Of a DNA stretch of 64,000 bases, positions 8,770 to 17,377 are shown piece after piece. Position 1 is the stretch's first letter, and each line of letters starts with the position of its first letter. Under the pieces are notes generated by a model. That model was not told the origin of the DNA. It searched no databases and worked only from the letters and a program-made list of their open reading frames with translations. The DNA is from Mycobacterium sp. (GTDB lineage: Bacteria > Actinomycetota > Actinomycetes > Mycobacteriales > Mycobacteriaceae): assembly GCA_003987775.1 (NCBI GenBank), contig RXJD01000008.1, positions 62,001 through 126,000 of the forward strand. The letters are read 5' to 3'. A program made the position numbers and the translations under genes.

Positions 8770-10122
8770 ATGGCTGACCTGCCTTTCGGCTTCTCCAGCG
8801 GAGACGACCCCGACCGTGAGAAGCGCGAGAAGAACGATCCCAACGCCGGCGCGGGCAACAACCCGTTCGGGTTCGGGGGTGACTTCGACATGGCCAACCT
8901 GGGCCAGTTGTTCACCCGACTGGGTGAGATGTTCGGCGGTGTCGGTAGCGCGATGGCGTCCGGCAAGGACGCCGGCCCGGTGAACTACGACCTGGCCCGG
9001 CAGGTGGCGTCGGGTTCGATCGGGTTCGTCGCCCCGATCCCGGCCACCACCAACTCGGCGATCGCCGACGCGGTGCACCTGGCCGAGACCTGGCTCAACG
9101 GCGCGACGGCACTGCCGGAAGGCACCACCAGAGCGGTCGGCTGGAGCCCGTCTGACTGGGTCGACAACACGCTGGGGACCTGGAAGCGGCTGTGCGACCC
9201 GATGGCCCAGCAGATCTCCTCGGTGTGGGCGCAATCGCTGCCCGAAGAGGCCAAGGGCATGGCCGGCCCGCTGCTGCAGATGATGTCGCAGATGGGCGGT
9301 ATCGCCTTCGGTTCTCAGCTCGGCCAGGCACTGGGCCGGCTGTCCAAAGAGGTGCTGACGTCCACGGACATCGGCCTGCCACTCGGCCCCAAGGGAGTGG
9401 CCGCGATCCTGCCGGACGCGGTGGAGTCTTTTGCCGAGGGCCTCGAGCAGCCGCGCAGCGAGATCATGACGTTCCTGGCCGCTCGGGAGGCCGCCCACCA
9501 CCGCCTGTTCAGCCACGTTCCCTGGTTGTCCAGCCAGTTACTGGGAGCCGTCGAGGCGTACGCCGCGGGGATGCAGATCGATATGACCGGCATCGAAGAG
9601 CTGGCCCGGGATTTCAACCCGGCATCGCTGGCCGATCCGGCCGCCATGGAAAACCTGCTGAGCCAGGGCGTCTTCGAGCCGAAGGCCACGCCCGCGCAGA
9701 CTCAGGCGCTCGAACGGCTCGAGACGCTGCTCGCCCTGATCGAAGGCTGGGTGCAGACGGTGGTGACCGCCGCACTGGGTGACCGGTTGCCCGGCGAGGC
9801 GGCGCTCAGCGAAACGCTGCGCAGGCGCCGGGCCAGCGGCGGACCCGCCGAGCAGACCTTCGCGACCCTGGTCGGGCTGGAGCTGCGGCCGCGCAAACTG
9901 CGCGAAGCCGGTGCGTTGTGGCAGCGACTGACCGACGCCGCCGGGATGGATGCGCGGGATGCCGTGTGGCAGCACCCCGACCTGCTGCCCGGCGCCGACG
10001 ACCTCGACGACCCGGCGGCCTTCATCGATCGGATCGTGGGCGGTGACACCGGCGGGATCGACGCGGCGATCGCCGAGCTCGAGGATGACATCCGGGACGA
10101 CCCCGGTCCTGTGGATAACTGA
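8770..10122 (+). CDS. Zincin_2 family zinc-dependent protein (DUF2342, Rv3195-like)
   Basis: The protein (450 residues from ATG 8770; a GTG at 8749 would add seven) is a member of the actinobacterial DUF2342/Zincin_2 family, annotated as a putative zinc metallopeptidase linked to F420-related genomes. The helix containing AAREAAHHRLFSH (about residues 234-246) carries the conserved His pair proposed to bind zinc. The N-terminus is Gly/Asp-rich and disordered. No signal peptide is seen, so it is probably cytoplasmic. The next gene starts 38 bp downstream, so both are probably one operon. Peptidase activity is inferred, not shown. Confidence 0.85.
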   Translation: MADLPFGFSSGDDPDREKREKNDPNAGAGNNPFGFGGDFDMANLGQLFTRLGEMFGGVGSAMASGKDAGPVNYDLARQVASGSIGFVAPIPATTNSAIADAVHLAETWLNGATALPEGTTRAVGWSPSDWVDNTLGTWKRLCDPMAQQISSVWAQSLPEEAKGMAGPLLQMMSQMGGIAFGSQLGQALGRLSKEVLTSTDIGLPLGPKGVAAILPDAVESFAEGLEQPRSEIMTFLAAREAAHHRLFSHVPWLSSQLLGAVEAYAAGMQIDMTGIEELARDFNPASLADPAAMENLLSQGVFEPKATPAQTQALERLETLLALIEGWVQTVVTAALGDRLPGEAALSETLRRRRASGGPAEQTFATLVGLELRPRKLREAGALWQRLTDAAGMDARDAVWQHPDLLPGADDLDDPAAFIDRIVGGDTGGIDAAIAELEDDIRDDPGPVDN

Positions 10123-10159
10123 CCACAGCCGCGCGCCCGGCCTGGCACCGTGACACCTC

Positions 10160-10999
10160 ATGGCGTCGGCCGCACCACCGTTGTTCTCCCTCGATCCGGC
10201 GATGCCGGTGCTGTTGCGGCCCGACGGTGTGGTGCAGGTCGGGTGGCATCCCCGCCGCGCGGTGCTGGTCCGTCCCCCGGGCGATCTGACCGCGCCGAAT
10301 CTGGCGGCACTACTGCGGTCCATGCGGTCGCCGGTGTCGCTCACCGAGTTGCAGCGCCAGGCCGGTGGGTTGGCCGGCGACGACCTGACGGATCTGCTCA
10401 CCCAGCTGGTCGAGGCCGGAGTGGCCACCCGCGGCGGCGGCGACCCGTCGGGTCGGACGGCGTCGATCCGGGTGCATGGCCGGGGTCCCCTGTCCGACCT
10501 GCTGGTGCACGCGTTGCGCTCTTCGGGCGTGCGGACCGGGCACACCAGCCAGCCGCACGCTGCCGTCACAACGGCCAGCGTGGATCTCGTCGTGCTGACG
10601 GATTTCCTGGTGGCCGACCCGCGCATGGTGCGCGACCTGCACAACGCGGGTGTCCCGCATCTTCCCGTCCGGGTACGCGACGGCACCGGCCTGGTGGGGC
10701 CGCTGGTCCTGCCCGGTGTGACCAGCTGCCTGGGCTGTGCTGACCTGCACCGTCGCGACCGCGACGCGGCGTGGCCGGCCATCGCGGCGCAGCTGCGCGA
10801 CACCATCGGGGTCGCCGATCGGGCCACCATCCTGGCCACCGCAGCGCTGGCGCTGAGCCAGGTCAATCAGGTCGTCGCGGCAGTGCGCGGGCAGCAGCCC
10901 GATCCGCCCGCAGCGCTCAACGCCACCCTGGAGTTCGATCTACGGGCGAGCACGATCATGGCCCGCCCGTGGACCCGGCATCCGCTGTGTACCTGCTAG
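10160..10999 (+). CDS. Cyclodehydratase-like E1 (Ocin-ThiF/TOMM partner) protein, Rv3196-like
   Basis: The 279-residue product has the plan of the E1-like partner proteins of azoline-forming cyclodehydratases. A small winged-helix, peptide-clamp-like part comes first (about 20-95). A Rossmann-like segment follows, then the family signature PGVTSCLGCADLHRRDRDAAWP (written here in parts: TSCLGC then DLHRRDRDAAWP). The protein ends in HPLCTC. The four cysteines (CLGC and CTC) would form the structural zinc site of this family. No YcaO or precursor peptide is recognised beside it. It follows the zincin gene closely. The family match comes from motif recognition, so function is inferred. Confidence 0.7.
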   Translation: MASAAPPLFSLDPAMPVLLRPDGVVQVGWHPRRAVLVRPPGDLTAPNLAALLRSMRSPVSLTELQRQAGGLAGDDLTDLLTQLVEAGVATRGGGDPSGRTASIRVHGRGPLSDLLVHALRSSGVRTGHTSQPHAAVTTASVDLVVLTDFLVADPRMVRDLHNAGVPHLPVRVRDGTGLVGPLVLPGVTSCLGCADLHRRDRDAAWPAIAAQLRDTIGVADRATILATAALALSQVNQVVAAVRGQQPDPPAALNATLEFDLRASTIMARPWTRHPLCTC

Positions 11000-11169
11000 C
11001 CGAGCCGGCCCTGCTCCGGAACGCAGGTCGAGATCGACGCGTAGGCACGGCCGAGGGTGTCCAGCACGTCCTCGGTCAGGGTGCGCTCGTTGCGGTGCTT
11101 GTCCAGCACCTCGATGATCGCTCGGAACAAGGAATCGGCGGCGTCGTGCTGCGATTGTCTGGCTGCCAT
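10996..11169 (-). CDS. Small conserved-looking protein of 57 residues, unknown function
   Basis: A short minus-strand frame (ATG at 11169) encodes a 57-residue acidic-basic helical protein beginning MAARQSQHDAADSLFRAII and ending in a segment with one cysteine. Its stop overlaps the end of the E1-like gene by 4 bp on the other strand. In M. tuberculosis a small gene (Rv3196A) sits at the same place. Third-position GC is high, which supports coding, but overlap with other frames makes this less sure. I do not recognise a domain. A longer version from 11241 would add 24 residues without a better start. Confidence 0.55.
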   Translation of the reverse strand: MAARQSQHDAADSLFRAIIEVLDKHRNERTLTEDVLDTLGRAYASISTCVPEQGRLG

Positions 11170-11291
11170 GGCTGTTGGTGTCCACCCTCCGGACGTGGGG
11201 ATCGATGCGTCACACGGATGCGCGACCCGAAGAGAGTACATATCCCAAAAGAACTACGACTCAAATCGATGCAGACGATGCGGTGGCCGTC

Positions 11292-12635
11292 GTGGATGAT
11301 GGGGGTGTGTCAGAGATCAAGCGCGGCCGCGCCGCCCGCAATGCCAAACTCGCCAGCCTGCCGGTCGGCATGGCCGGCCGGGCGGCCCTCGGGTTCGGTA
11401 AGCGGCTGACCGGCAAGTCGAAGGACGAAGTCAACGCCGAGCTGATGGAGAAGGCCGCCAACCAGCTGTTCACCGTTCTGGGCGAGCTCAAGGGCGGGGC
11501 GATGAAAGTCGGGCAGGCGCTGTCGGTGATGGAGGCTGCCATCCCCGAGCAATTCGGCGAGCCGTACCGCGAAGCGCTGACCAAACTGCAGAAGGACGCT
11601 CCCCCGCTGCCCGCCGCCAAGGTGCACCGGGTTCTCGACGCCCAGCTGGGCACCAAATGGCGGGAACGCTTCACGTCGTTCAACGACACCCCCGTCGCCT
11701 CAGCCAGCATTGGCCAGGTTCACAAGGCCATCTGGTCCGACGGCCGCGAGGTGGCCGTCAAAATTCAGTACCCGGGCGCCGACGAGGCGCTGCGCGCCGA
11801 CCTCAAGACGATGCAGCGCATGGTCGGGGTGTTCAAGCAACTCTCCCCCGGCGCCGACATCCAGGGCGTGGTCGACGAGCTGATCGAACGCACCGAGATG
11901 GAGTTGGACTACCGGCTGGAAGCCGACAACCAGCGCAAGTTCGCCAAGGCGTACGCAGGCCATCCCCACTTCGCGGTTCCGCACGTGGTGGCCAGCGCGC
12001 CGAAGGTGGTGATCCAGGAGTGGATCGACGGCATCCCGATGGCCGAGATCATCCGTCACGGCACCCCCGAGCAGCGTGACTTGATCGGCGTTCGGCTGCT
12101 GGAACTCACCTTTGACGCGCCGCGGCGGCTGGAAATGCTGCACGGCGACGCCCACCCGGGCAACTTCATGCTGCTGCCCGACGGACGGATGGGCGTCATC
12201 GACTTCGGCGCCGTCGCACCGTTGCCCGGCGGATACCCCATCGAACTCGGCATGACCATTCGGTTGGCCCGCGACAAGAACTACGACCTGCTGCTGCCCA
12301 CTATGGAGAAGGTCGGGTTCATCCAGAAGGGTCAGCAGGTCTCGGTCCGCGAGATCGACGAGATGCTGCGCCAGTACGTCGAGCCCATCGAGGTCGACGA
12401 GTTCCACTACACCCGTAAGTGGCTGCAGCGGATGACGGTGAGCCAGTTCGACCGCTCGGTGGCCCAGATCAAGACGGCGCGGCAGATGGACCTGCCGCCC
12501 AAGCTGGCGATCCCGATGCGGGTGATCGCATCGGTGGCCGCGATTCTGTGCCAGCTGGATGCGACGGTGCCCATCAAGGCGCTGTCGGAGGAGCTGATTC
12601 CCGGCTTCGCCGAACCAGACGCTGTCGTGGTCTAA
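11292..12635 (+). CDS. ABC1/UbiB family atypical kinase (Rv3197-like)
   Basis: From the GTG at 11292 the product is 447 residues, the length I recall for the M. tuberculosis homologue; a second GTG at 11307 is the alternative. UbiB/ADCK landmarks are clear: the KxGQ motif (KVGQALS, residues 72-78), ASASIGQVH, the lysine strand VAVKIQYPG, and the catalytic region HGDAHPGNFML with the metal-binding IDFG. These proteins are membrane-associated ATP-binding proteins tied to isoprenoid or lipid metabolism. The neighbour whiB7 is convergent. In M. tuberculosis this locus has been linked to antibiotic efflux, but the sequence does not show that. Confidence 0.9.
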   Translation: MDDGGVSEIKRGRAARNAKLASLPVGMAGRAALGFGKRLTGKSKDEVNAELMEKAANQLFTVLGELKGGAMKVGQALSVMEAAIPEQFGEPYREALTKLQKDAPPLPAAKVHRVLDAQLGTKWRERFTSFNDTPVASASIGQVHKAIWSDGREVAVKIQYPGADEALRADLKTMQRMVGVFKQLSPGADIQGVVDELIERTEMELDYRLEADNQRKFAKAYAGHPHFAVPHVVASAPKVVIQEWIDGIPMAEIIRHGTPEQRDLIGVRLLELTFDAPRRLEMLHGDAHPGNFMLLPDGRMGVIDFGAVAPLPGGYPIELGMTIRLARDKNYDLLLPTMEKVGFIQKGQQVSVREIDEMLRQYVEPIEVDEFHYTRKWLQRMTVSQFDRSVAQIKTARQMDLPPKLAIPMRVIASVAAILCQLDATVPIKALSEELIPGFAEPDAVVV

Positions 12636-12642
12636 GCGCCCG

Positions 12643-12906
12643 TCAGGCGGCCTCTTTGCGAGGCCGCCCTCGGGGACGCTTACGACCGACGACCGAGCCG
12701 CGCTCGAAGATCTCGCCACCCCAGACACCCCACGGCTCGGCTCGTTCCAGCGCCGCGGCCAGGCACTGGCGCCGCACCGGGCAGTGCACGCACAACGTTT
12801 TGGCACGTTCGAGGTCGGCCGGGGTTTCGGCAAACCATAGGTCGGGATCACCGGCATGACACGGCAGAGCCGGCTGCGTCCGTCTAGGGACTGTCGATGC
12901 CGACAT
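12643..12906 (-). CDS. whiB7: WhiB7, iron-sulfur transcription factor of intrinsic antibiotic resistance
   Basis: The 87-residue protein has the WhiB cluster cysteines Cys16, Cys39, Cys42 and Cys48, the turn motif EPWGVWGG, and the WhiB7-specific C-terminal AT-hook RGRPRK (residues 79-84). WhiB7 binds SigA and AT-rich promoters and switches on macrolide, tetracycline and aminoglycoside resistance genes. The start at 12906 fits the family; the longer frame to 13017 runs back into the leader hairpin. Upstream lie an attenuator, an upstream ORF and a promoter typical of whiB7. Confidence 0.95.
   Translation of the reverse strand: MSASTVPRRTQPALPCHAGDPDLWFAETPADLERAKTLCVHCPVRRQCLAAALERAEPWGVWGGEIFERGSVVGRKRPRGRPRKEAA
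12646..12668. terminator. Hairpin between the ABC1 kinase gene and whiB7
   Basis: A 9-bp perfect stem (GGCGGCCTC with GAGGCCGCC, loop of 5) covers the last codons of whiB7 and lies 10 bp after the kinase stop. It can end transcription from either side of this convergent pair, although no long T run follows. Confidence 0.5.
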
Positions 12907-12965
12907 GTCCTTTTCACCTGCTTCCTGGTCGGTTGGTTGTCCTTTGCGTGATCCGGACCAGGGAA

Positions 12966-13017
12966 GTTGTCTGCGGAGACAACGATGGCCACGGATCGAC
13001 TTCCGGTCCGTGGCCAT
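12966..13017 (-). promoter_or_regulatory. whiB7 leader attenuator hairpins
   Basis: Two perfect stems sit between the upstream ORF and whiB7. The first reached by transcription (12985-13017) pairs ATGGCCACGGA with TCCGTGGCCAT around an 11-nt loop. The second (12966-12983) pairs GTTGTCT with AGACAAC around a 4-nt loop. This is the arrangement expected for attenuation of whiB7, where stalled ribosomes on the leader change the fold. The run of Ts after the main stem is weak (CGTTGTCT), so the mechanism of termination is inferred. Confidence 0.75.
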
Positions 13018-13035
13018 GTGGCGAAAACTGGCTGC

Positions 13036-13164
13036 TTACGTCTTTACGTTGAGCCTCACGGACGCTTCAGTCGCGGCGGCGACGCGGTGCTTGCCCGCTG
13101 CCGCCGGGGTAGCGGCGGCATGGCGGGCGGCGGCGCGTACGCCGTACAAATTCATCGAAATCAT
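13036..13164 (-). CDS. whiB7 leader peptide (upstream ORF, 42 residues)
   Basis: On the minus strand an ATG at 13164 follows a near-perfect ribosome site (AAGGAGGG, 9 nt upstream) and opens a 42-codon frame ending with TAA at 13036. The peptide begins MISMNLYGVRAAARHAAA and is rich in Ala and Arg. The stop lies 19 nt before the attenuator stem. In other mycobacteria a translated upstream ORF in the whiB7 leader senses ribosome inhibition, and this one is placed to do so. A second in-frame ATG is at 13155. Confidence 0.75.
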   Translation of the reverse strand: MISMNLYGVRAAARHAAATPAAAGKHRVAAATEASVRLNVKT

Positions 13165-13219
13165 CGCGGGCCACCCTCCTTCCGTGTGCGCTACGAGCGG
13201 CCGACAAAATACGTTACCG

Positions 13220-13257
13220 AGACTAAACGGTACCGGCCGGGCTCGGCAACCGATTTT
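13220..13257 (-). promoter_or_regulatory. whiB7 promoter with AT-rich WhiB7 box
   Basis: On the minus strand an AAAAT tract lies directly upstream of a -35-like TTGCCG (13249-13244). An 18-bp spacer separates this from a -10-like TAGTCT (13225-13220). An AT-rich block touching the -35 is the known signature of WhiB7-SigA promoters, including the autoregulated whiB7 promoter. It lies about 55 bp before the leader-peptide start. Confidence 0.65.
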
Positions 13258-13278
13258 CTGACCTGCGGATATGCCGCT

Positions 13279-15378
13279 TCACTGAGCCTGCCGGACCAGC
13301 TCGAGCACGTCGGGGCCGTACTGCTCGAGTTTGCGGGCACCGATGCCGGGGATGGCGATCAGCGACGCCTCGTCGGTGGGCCGCAGTTCGGCGATCGCGA
13401 TCAGGGTGTTGTCGCTGAACACGATGTAGGCCGGCACATTCTGTTCTTTCGCCGCTGCCAGGCGCCAGTCTTTAAGCTGCAGCAACAGTTCCTCGTCGAC
13501 GTCTCCAGCGCAGGTTTCACATCGCCGCAGCATGATGGACGCCGGCGTGGAGAGGTCCTTGTTGCAGACTCGGCAGCGCGCCGGGCCCTTGTTGCGCCGC
13601 GACTTGCCGGGCGCGGCCTCCACCCGGGTCTGGGGGGCGATGCCGTTGAGGAACCGGGACGGCTTGCGGGTCTGACGGCCACCCTGGGACCGCGCCAGCG
13701 CCCAACTGAGCGCCAAATGCATTCTGGCCCTGGTGATTCCGACATAGAGCAGTCGGCGCTCTTCCTCGACCGGCTCGCTGTCGGCGCCGCGCGCCAGCGC
13801 GTGCGAGATCGGCAGGGTGCCGTCGGCCAGGCCGACCAGGAACACGGCGTCCCACTCGAGACCCTTGGCGGCGTGCAGGGACGCCAGTGTCACGCCCTGC
13901 ACCACGGGTGGGTGCCGGGAATCGGCCCGCAACCGCAACTCGGCCACCAGACCCGGCAACTCCAGCCCCGGACGCTGGGCCACCTCGTCGTCGACCAGTT
14001 CGGCCAGTGCGGTGAGGGCATCCCAGCGGTCGCGGGCCTTGGTGCCGGCGGGTGGCTCCTGCGTCAGCCCGAGTGGCTCGAGGACGCCGCGGACGACCTC
14101 TGCCAGGTCGCCTTCGGGCCCGCGGTCGGCCGCGCGCTGCAACGCAAGCAGGGCCTGTTTGATCTCCTGACGATTGAAGAATCCCTCCCCGCCGCGGACC
14201 TGGTAGGCGATGCCGGCCTCGGTCAGCGCCTCCTCGTAGATCTCCGACTGCGCATTGACGCGATACAGGATCGCGATTTCCGATGCCGCAGTGCCGTTTT
14301 CGATCAGCTGCGCGATGGCGGCCGCGACCGAAGCGGCCTCGGTGTGCTCGTCGGGATGCTCCCGGAAGGACGGCGCCGGGCCGGGCGGCCGCTGACCGAT
14401 GAGCTGTAGCTTGCTGCCCGCGACGCGGCCCCGGGCGGCGGCGATCACCTGGTTGGCCAGCGACACGACCTGCGGCGTGGACCGGTAGTCGCGTTCCAGG
14501 CGCACCACCGTGGCGTCCGGGAAACGCCGGGAGAAGTCCAGCAGAAAGCGCGGTGAGGCGCCGGTGAAGGAGTAGATGGTCTGGTTGGCGTCGCCGACGA
14601 CGGTGACATCGTCGCGGTCGCCGAGCCAGGCCGACAGCACCCGCTGCTGCAGCGGGGTGACGTCCTGGTACTCGTCGACCACGAAGCAGCGGTAGCGATC
14701 GCGGAATTCGGCGGCCACCGCGGCGTCGTTCTCGATCGCTGCGGCGGTGTGCAGCAGCAGATCGTCGAAATCGAGCAGCGTCACGTCCTCGTCCCGGACC
14801 TTGAGCGCCTCGTAGGCGGCGTAGACGGCCACCACCTTCTCGGCGTCCAGCGGCGTGTCCCGCCCGGCCCCTGCCACCGCACCCGCGTACTGCTCGGGGG
14901 TGATCAGCGACGCCTTGGCCCACTCGATCTCGCCCGCCAGGTCGCGCACGTCGTCGGTGCTGACGTTGAACCGGCACCGGCTGGCCGCCCGGGCGACGAC
15001 GGCGAACTTGGTGTCCAGCAGTTCCCAGCGGGTGTTGCCGACCACCCGGGGCCAGAAGTAGCGCAGCTGACGGTGCGCGGCGGCGTGGAAGGTGAGCGCC
15101 TGCACAGTGCCGACGCGCGAGCCATTCTGCGCCGCCGCGTCCAGCGCGCGCAGCCGGGACCGCATCTCACCCGCCGCGCGCTGGGTGAACGTGACCGCCA
15201 GCACCTGGCCGGCGGCGACGTGACCGCTGGCGACCAGCTGAGCGATGCGATGGGTGATGGTGCGCGTCTTGCCGGTGCCGGCACCCGCCAGCACGCAGAC
15301 CGGGCCGCGCGGAGCGAGCACGGCTTCGCGCTGCTCGTCGTCCAGCCCCGAGATCAAGGCATCGGCCATCACCGGCAT
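13279..15378 (-). CDS. uvrD2: UvrD2, SF1 DNA helicase with HRDC domain
   Basis: The protein (about 699 residues from ATG 15378) carries superfamily 1A helicase motifs: the Walker A AGAGTGKT, the Walker B DEYQD, and [12 protein letters not shown]. The UvrD2-specific C-terminus follows, with a tetracysteine element (CRVCNKDL ... CETC) and an HRDC domain ending in [13 protein letters not shown]. It is very close to the M. tuberculosis protein along its length. UvrD2 is an essential 3'-5' helicase in mycobacteria. Other starts (15408, 15369) are possible; the M. tuberculosis N-terminus best matches a start near 15378. Confidence 0.95.
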   Translation of the reverse strand: MPVMADALISGLDDEQREAVLAPRGPVCVLAGAGTGKTRTITHRIAQLVASGHVAAGQVLAVTFTQRAAGEMRSRLRALDAAAQNGSRVGTVQALTFHAAAHRQLRYFWPRVVGNTRWELLDTKFAVVARAASRCRFNVSTDDVRDLAGEIEWAKASLITPEQYAGAVAGAGRDTPLDAEKVVAVYAAYEALKVRDEDVTLLDFDDLLLHTAAAIENDAAVAAEFRDRYRCFVVDEYQDVTPLQQRVLSAWLGDRDDVTVVGDANQTIYSFTGASPRFLLDFSRRFPDATVVRLERDYRSTPQVVSLANQVIAAARGRVAGSKLQLIGQRPPGPAPSFREHPDEHTEAASVAAAIAQLIENGTAASEIAILYRVNAQSEIYEEALTEAGIAYQVRGGEGFFNRQEIKQALLALQRAADRGPEGDLAEVVRGVLEPLGLTQEPPAGTKARDRWDALTALAELVDDEVAQRPGLELPGLVAELRLRADSRHPPVVQGVTLASLHAAKGLEWDAVFLVGLADGTLPISHALARGADSEPVEEERRLLYVGITRARMHLALSWALARSQGGRQTRKPSRFLNGIAPQTRVEAAPGKSRRNKGPARCRVCNKDLSTPASIMLRRCETCAGDVDEELLLQLKDWRLAAAKEQNVPAYIVFSDNTLIAIAELRPTDEASLIAIPGIGARKLEQYGPDVLELVRQAQ

Positions 15379-15477
15379 GCCGTCCATCTTGGCAGTGCCC
15401 GCCGACAAGCCGGGCGTGTCCCGGTTCTCGGCGGGCCGACACAGGAATGGTTCATCGTCGGGCTACGTTATCGAGTC

Positions 15478-15723
15478 ATGACCAACGCTGCGCTGACCAT
15501 GTACACCACCAGCTGGTGTGGCTACTGTTTCCGGCTCAAGACGGCGCTGAAGGCTCAGGGCATCGCCTATGACGAGGTCGATATCGAACAGGATTCTGCC
15601 GCCGCCGATTTCGTCAGCTCCGTGAACGGGGGCAACCGGACGGTGCCGACCGTGAAGTTCGCCGACGGGTCGACGATGACCAATCCGAGCGCGAGCGAGG
15701 TCAAGGCGAAGCTAACCGGCTGA
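15478..15723 (+). CDS. mrx1: Mycoredoxin 1, mycothiol-dependent glutaredoxin-like protein
   Basis: The 81-residue protein has a thioredoxin fold with the active site TSWCGYC (Cys14, Cys17) and the cis-proline loop RTVPTVKF. Mycoredoxin reduces mixed disulfides formed between mycothiol and proteins. The ATG at 15478 is divergent from uvrD2, as in M. tuberculosis. The longer open frame on this strand is antisense to uvrD2 and was not used. Confidence 0.95.
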   Translation: MTNAALTMYTTSWCGYCFRLKTALKAQGIAYDEVDIEQDSAAADFVSSVNGGNRTVPTVKFADGSTMTNPSASEVKAKLTG

Positions 15724-15793
15724 ACGCGGGCGGCCGACACGGGCGGCCAATTGGTGCGGACCGTCGCGTCCTGTCGCGCTTACGATAAGGACC

Positions 15794-16435
15794 ATGGCAG
15801 GGGCGCTGGTCCGGCGGGCAATTTTCGTCGTGTTCTTCGCACTCGCCGCGCTCACCGCGTGCTCACACCAGAGCACCCCGGCAGCTCCCAGCACCTCGGC
15901 GGCCACCGGAGTAGACGCGCTGATCGTCAGCGTCGAAGACGTGCGGCGCATCGCCAACTACGAAGAGCTCACCACGCACGCCCATGCGAACCTCAATCAC
16001 CCGCCGGCCGGCGACGTCAACGCGCCGGGGCCCTGCCGGGCGGCCGGCACCAGCGATCTCACCTTCGCCAGCGGCTGGACCGAGTTTCGCAGCGCGGGCT
16101 ACAGCGGGGTGACCGACGACCTCGACCCGGGCGGCCGCACCATGAAGGACTCGGTGAGCCAGGCCGTCGCGATCTACCCCGATGCGCAGGCGGCCCGCTC
16201 TGCTCTCGATCAGCTGGAAGCCTCACTGAACGCGTGCGTCGCGTTGAACGACCCGAAGTACGCATTCAAGCTGGACAAGCCTGATGCGATGAGTCTGCGG
16301 ATCACCGACAACGGGTGGAGTCACCAGTACCGGGCCCGCAAGTCGGTGTTGATGTCGGTCGGCGTGCTGGGCATCGAGCCGGCCGAGCGGATCGCCAGCA
16401 CGATCCTGGACAACATCTGCGACCGCATCAAGTAG
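15794..16435 (+). CDS. Lipoprotein with PknH-like extracellular sensor domain
   Basis: The 213-residue product starts with a lipoprotein signal peptide: a hydrophobic stretch from about residue 9 ending in the lipobox LTAC (Cys23). After a Ser/Thr/Pro linker the rest resembles the PknH extracellular sensor-domain family (PF14032), found in mycobacterial lipoproteins of the LppH/LpqQ kind. It has the paired cysteines (GPCRAAG and LNACVAL) plus a C-terminal cysteine (DNICDRIK). It should be exported and lipid-anchored. I recall no such gene between mrx1 and nudC in M. tuberculosis, so it looks like a local insertion or a loss there. Ligand unknown. Confidence 0.8.
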   Translation: MAGALVRRAIFVVFFALAALTACSHQSTPAAPSTSAATGVDALIVSVEDVRRIANYEELTTHAHANLNHPPAGDVNAPGPCRAAGTSDLTFASGWTEFRSAGYSGVTDDLDPGGRTMKDSVSQAVAIYPDAQAARSALDQLEASLNACVALNDPKYAFKLDKPDAMSLRITDNGWSHQYRARKSVLMSVGVLGIEPAERIASTILDNICDRIK

Positions 16436-16450
16436 CGCGCCCCGGCCGGC

Positions 16451-17368
16451 TCAGCCTTCGGCGGCCCAGGACTCGATGATCACCCGGGCGATCGAAATCG
16501 AGCCCGGCAACAGCAGTTTGGAGTCCGACGCACTGGACCAGTCACCGGCCTCGAGTGCCGCACGGATCTCGTCGCGGGTGAACCAGGTCGCCTCGGCGAT
16601 CTCGCCGTCGTTGAACGAGAACGGTTCCTCCGGGTCGCCCACGGCGTGAAACCCGACCATCAGGGAGCGCGGAAAAGGCCAGGGCTGGCTGCCGAGGTAG
16701 CGCACGTCCGTGACGGTCAGTCCGATCTCCTCGCGGATCTCACGGGCGACGCAGACTTCGAACGACTCGCCGGCCTCCACGAACCCGGCCAGCAGCGAGA
16801 ACATCCGCTGCGGCCAGACCGCTTGGCGGGCCAGCACCGCGCGATCGCCGCCGTCGTGGACCAGGCAGATCACCGCCGGGTCAATACGGGGGAACTCTTC
16901 GTGGCCGGTGAGCGGGTTGACCCGCGCCCAGCCGGCGCGGGCCGGCTTGGTCGGAGTGCCGTCGACCGGGCTGAAGCGGGCGCTGTCGTGCCAGTTGAGC
17001 AGCGCCAGCGCGGACGACACCAGCTGGCTGCTGGTGTCGTCGATGATGCGTCCGAGCCGGCGCAGATCCAGAACCTCGACTTCGCCGTCGTCGGGTGGCT
17101 GCAGCGGGCCCCGAATCGCCCAGACGTGACGGCCGCCTTCGACGCGCCCCAGGAACACGGCGTCCGGAGGCGGTGTGTCACCCTCCGCTGCCGCCGGGCC
17201 GAGCACCACTTTGCCGCCGGCGGCCAGTACCTGGTTGCGGGAATCGACGCGCAGCAGCGCCGCGTCGGGCCACCCGGCCGCGGCCGCGTCGATGTCGGTG
17301 CGCAGCTGGTCGGCGCGATCGGCCCCGACGCGCGACAGCAGCGGAATGTCCCGCAACCTGAAGTCCAC
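16451..17368 (-). CDS. nudC: NudC, NADH pyrophosphatase (Nudix hydrolase)
   Basis: The 305-residue protein has the Nudix box GFVEAGESFEVCVAREIREEIGL region (GFVEAGE, then REIREEIGL) followed by the NudC signature SQPWPFPRSLM. NudC splits NADH and NAD caps to NMN(H) and AMP; in mycobacteria it also affects activation of isoniazid-type NAD adducts. The classical four-cysteine zinc site of the E. coli enzyme is absent in the middle region, as in other mycobacterial NudC. The gene lies 9 bp after the end of the K+ channel gene on the same strand and is probably co-transcribed with it. Confidence 0.93.
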   Translation of the reverse strand: MDFRLRDIPLLSRVGADRADQLRTDIDAAAAGWPDAALLRVDSRNQVLAAGGKVVLGPAAAEGDTPPPDAVFLGRVEGGRHVWAIRGPLQPPDDGEVEVLDLRRLGRIIDDTSSQLVSSALALLNWHDSARFSPVDGTPTKPARAGWARVNPLTGHEEFPRIDPAVICLVHDGGDRAVLARQAVWPQRMFSLLAGFVEAGESFEVCVAREIREEIGLTVTDVRYLGSQPWPFPRSLMVGFHAVGDPEEPFSFNDGEIAEATWFTRDEIRAALEAGDWSSASDSKLLLPGSISIARVIIESWAAEG

Positions 17369-17377
17369 GCGCAGGCC

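Noticed and set aside
8674..9516. N-terminal extension of the PDZ-Lon protease frame
   Set aside because: Antisense to the zincin gene; the anchored protease plan begins at GTG 8673.
12967..14409. Plus-strand open frame of 480 codons over the whiB7 leader and uvrD2
   Set aside because: Antisense to uvrD2 and to the whiB7 regulatory hairpins; no family resemblance.
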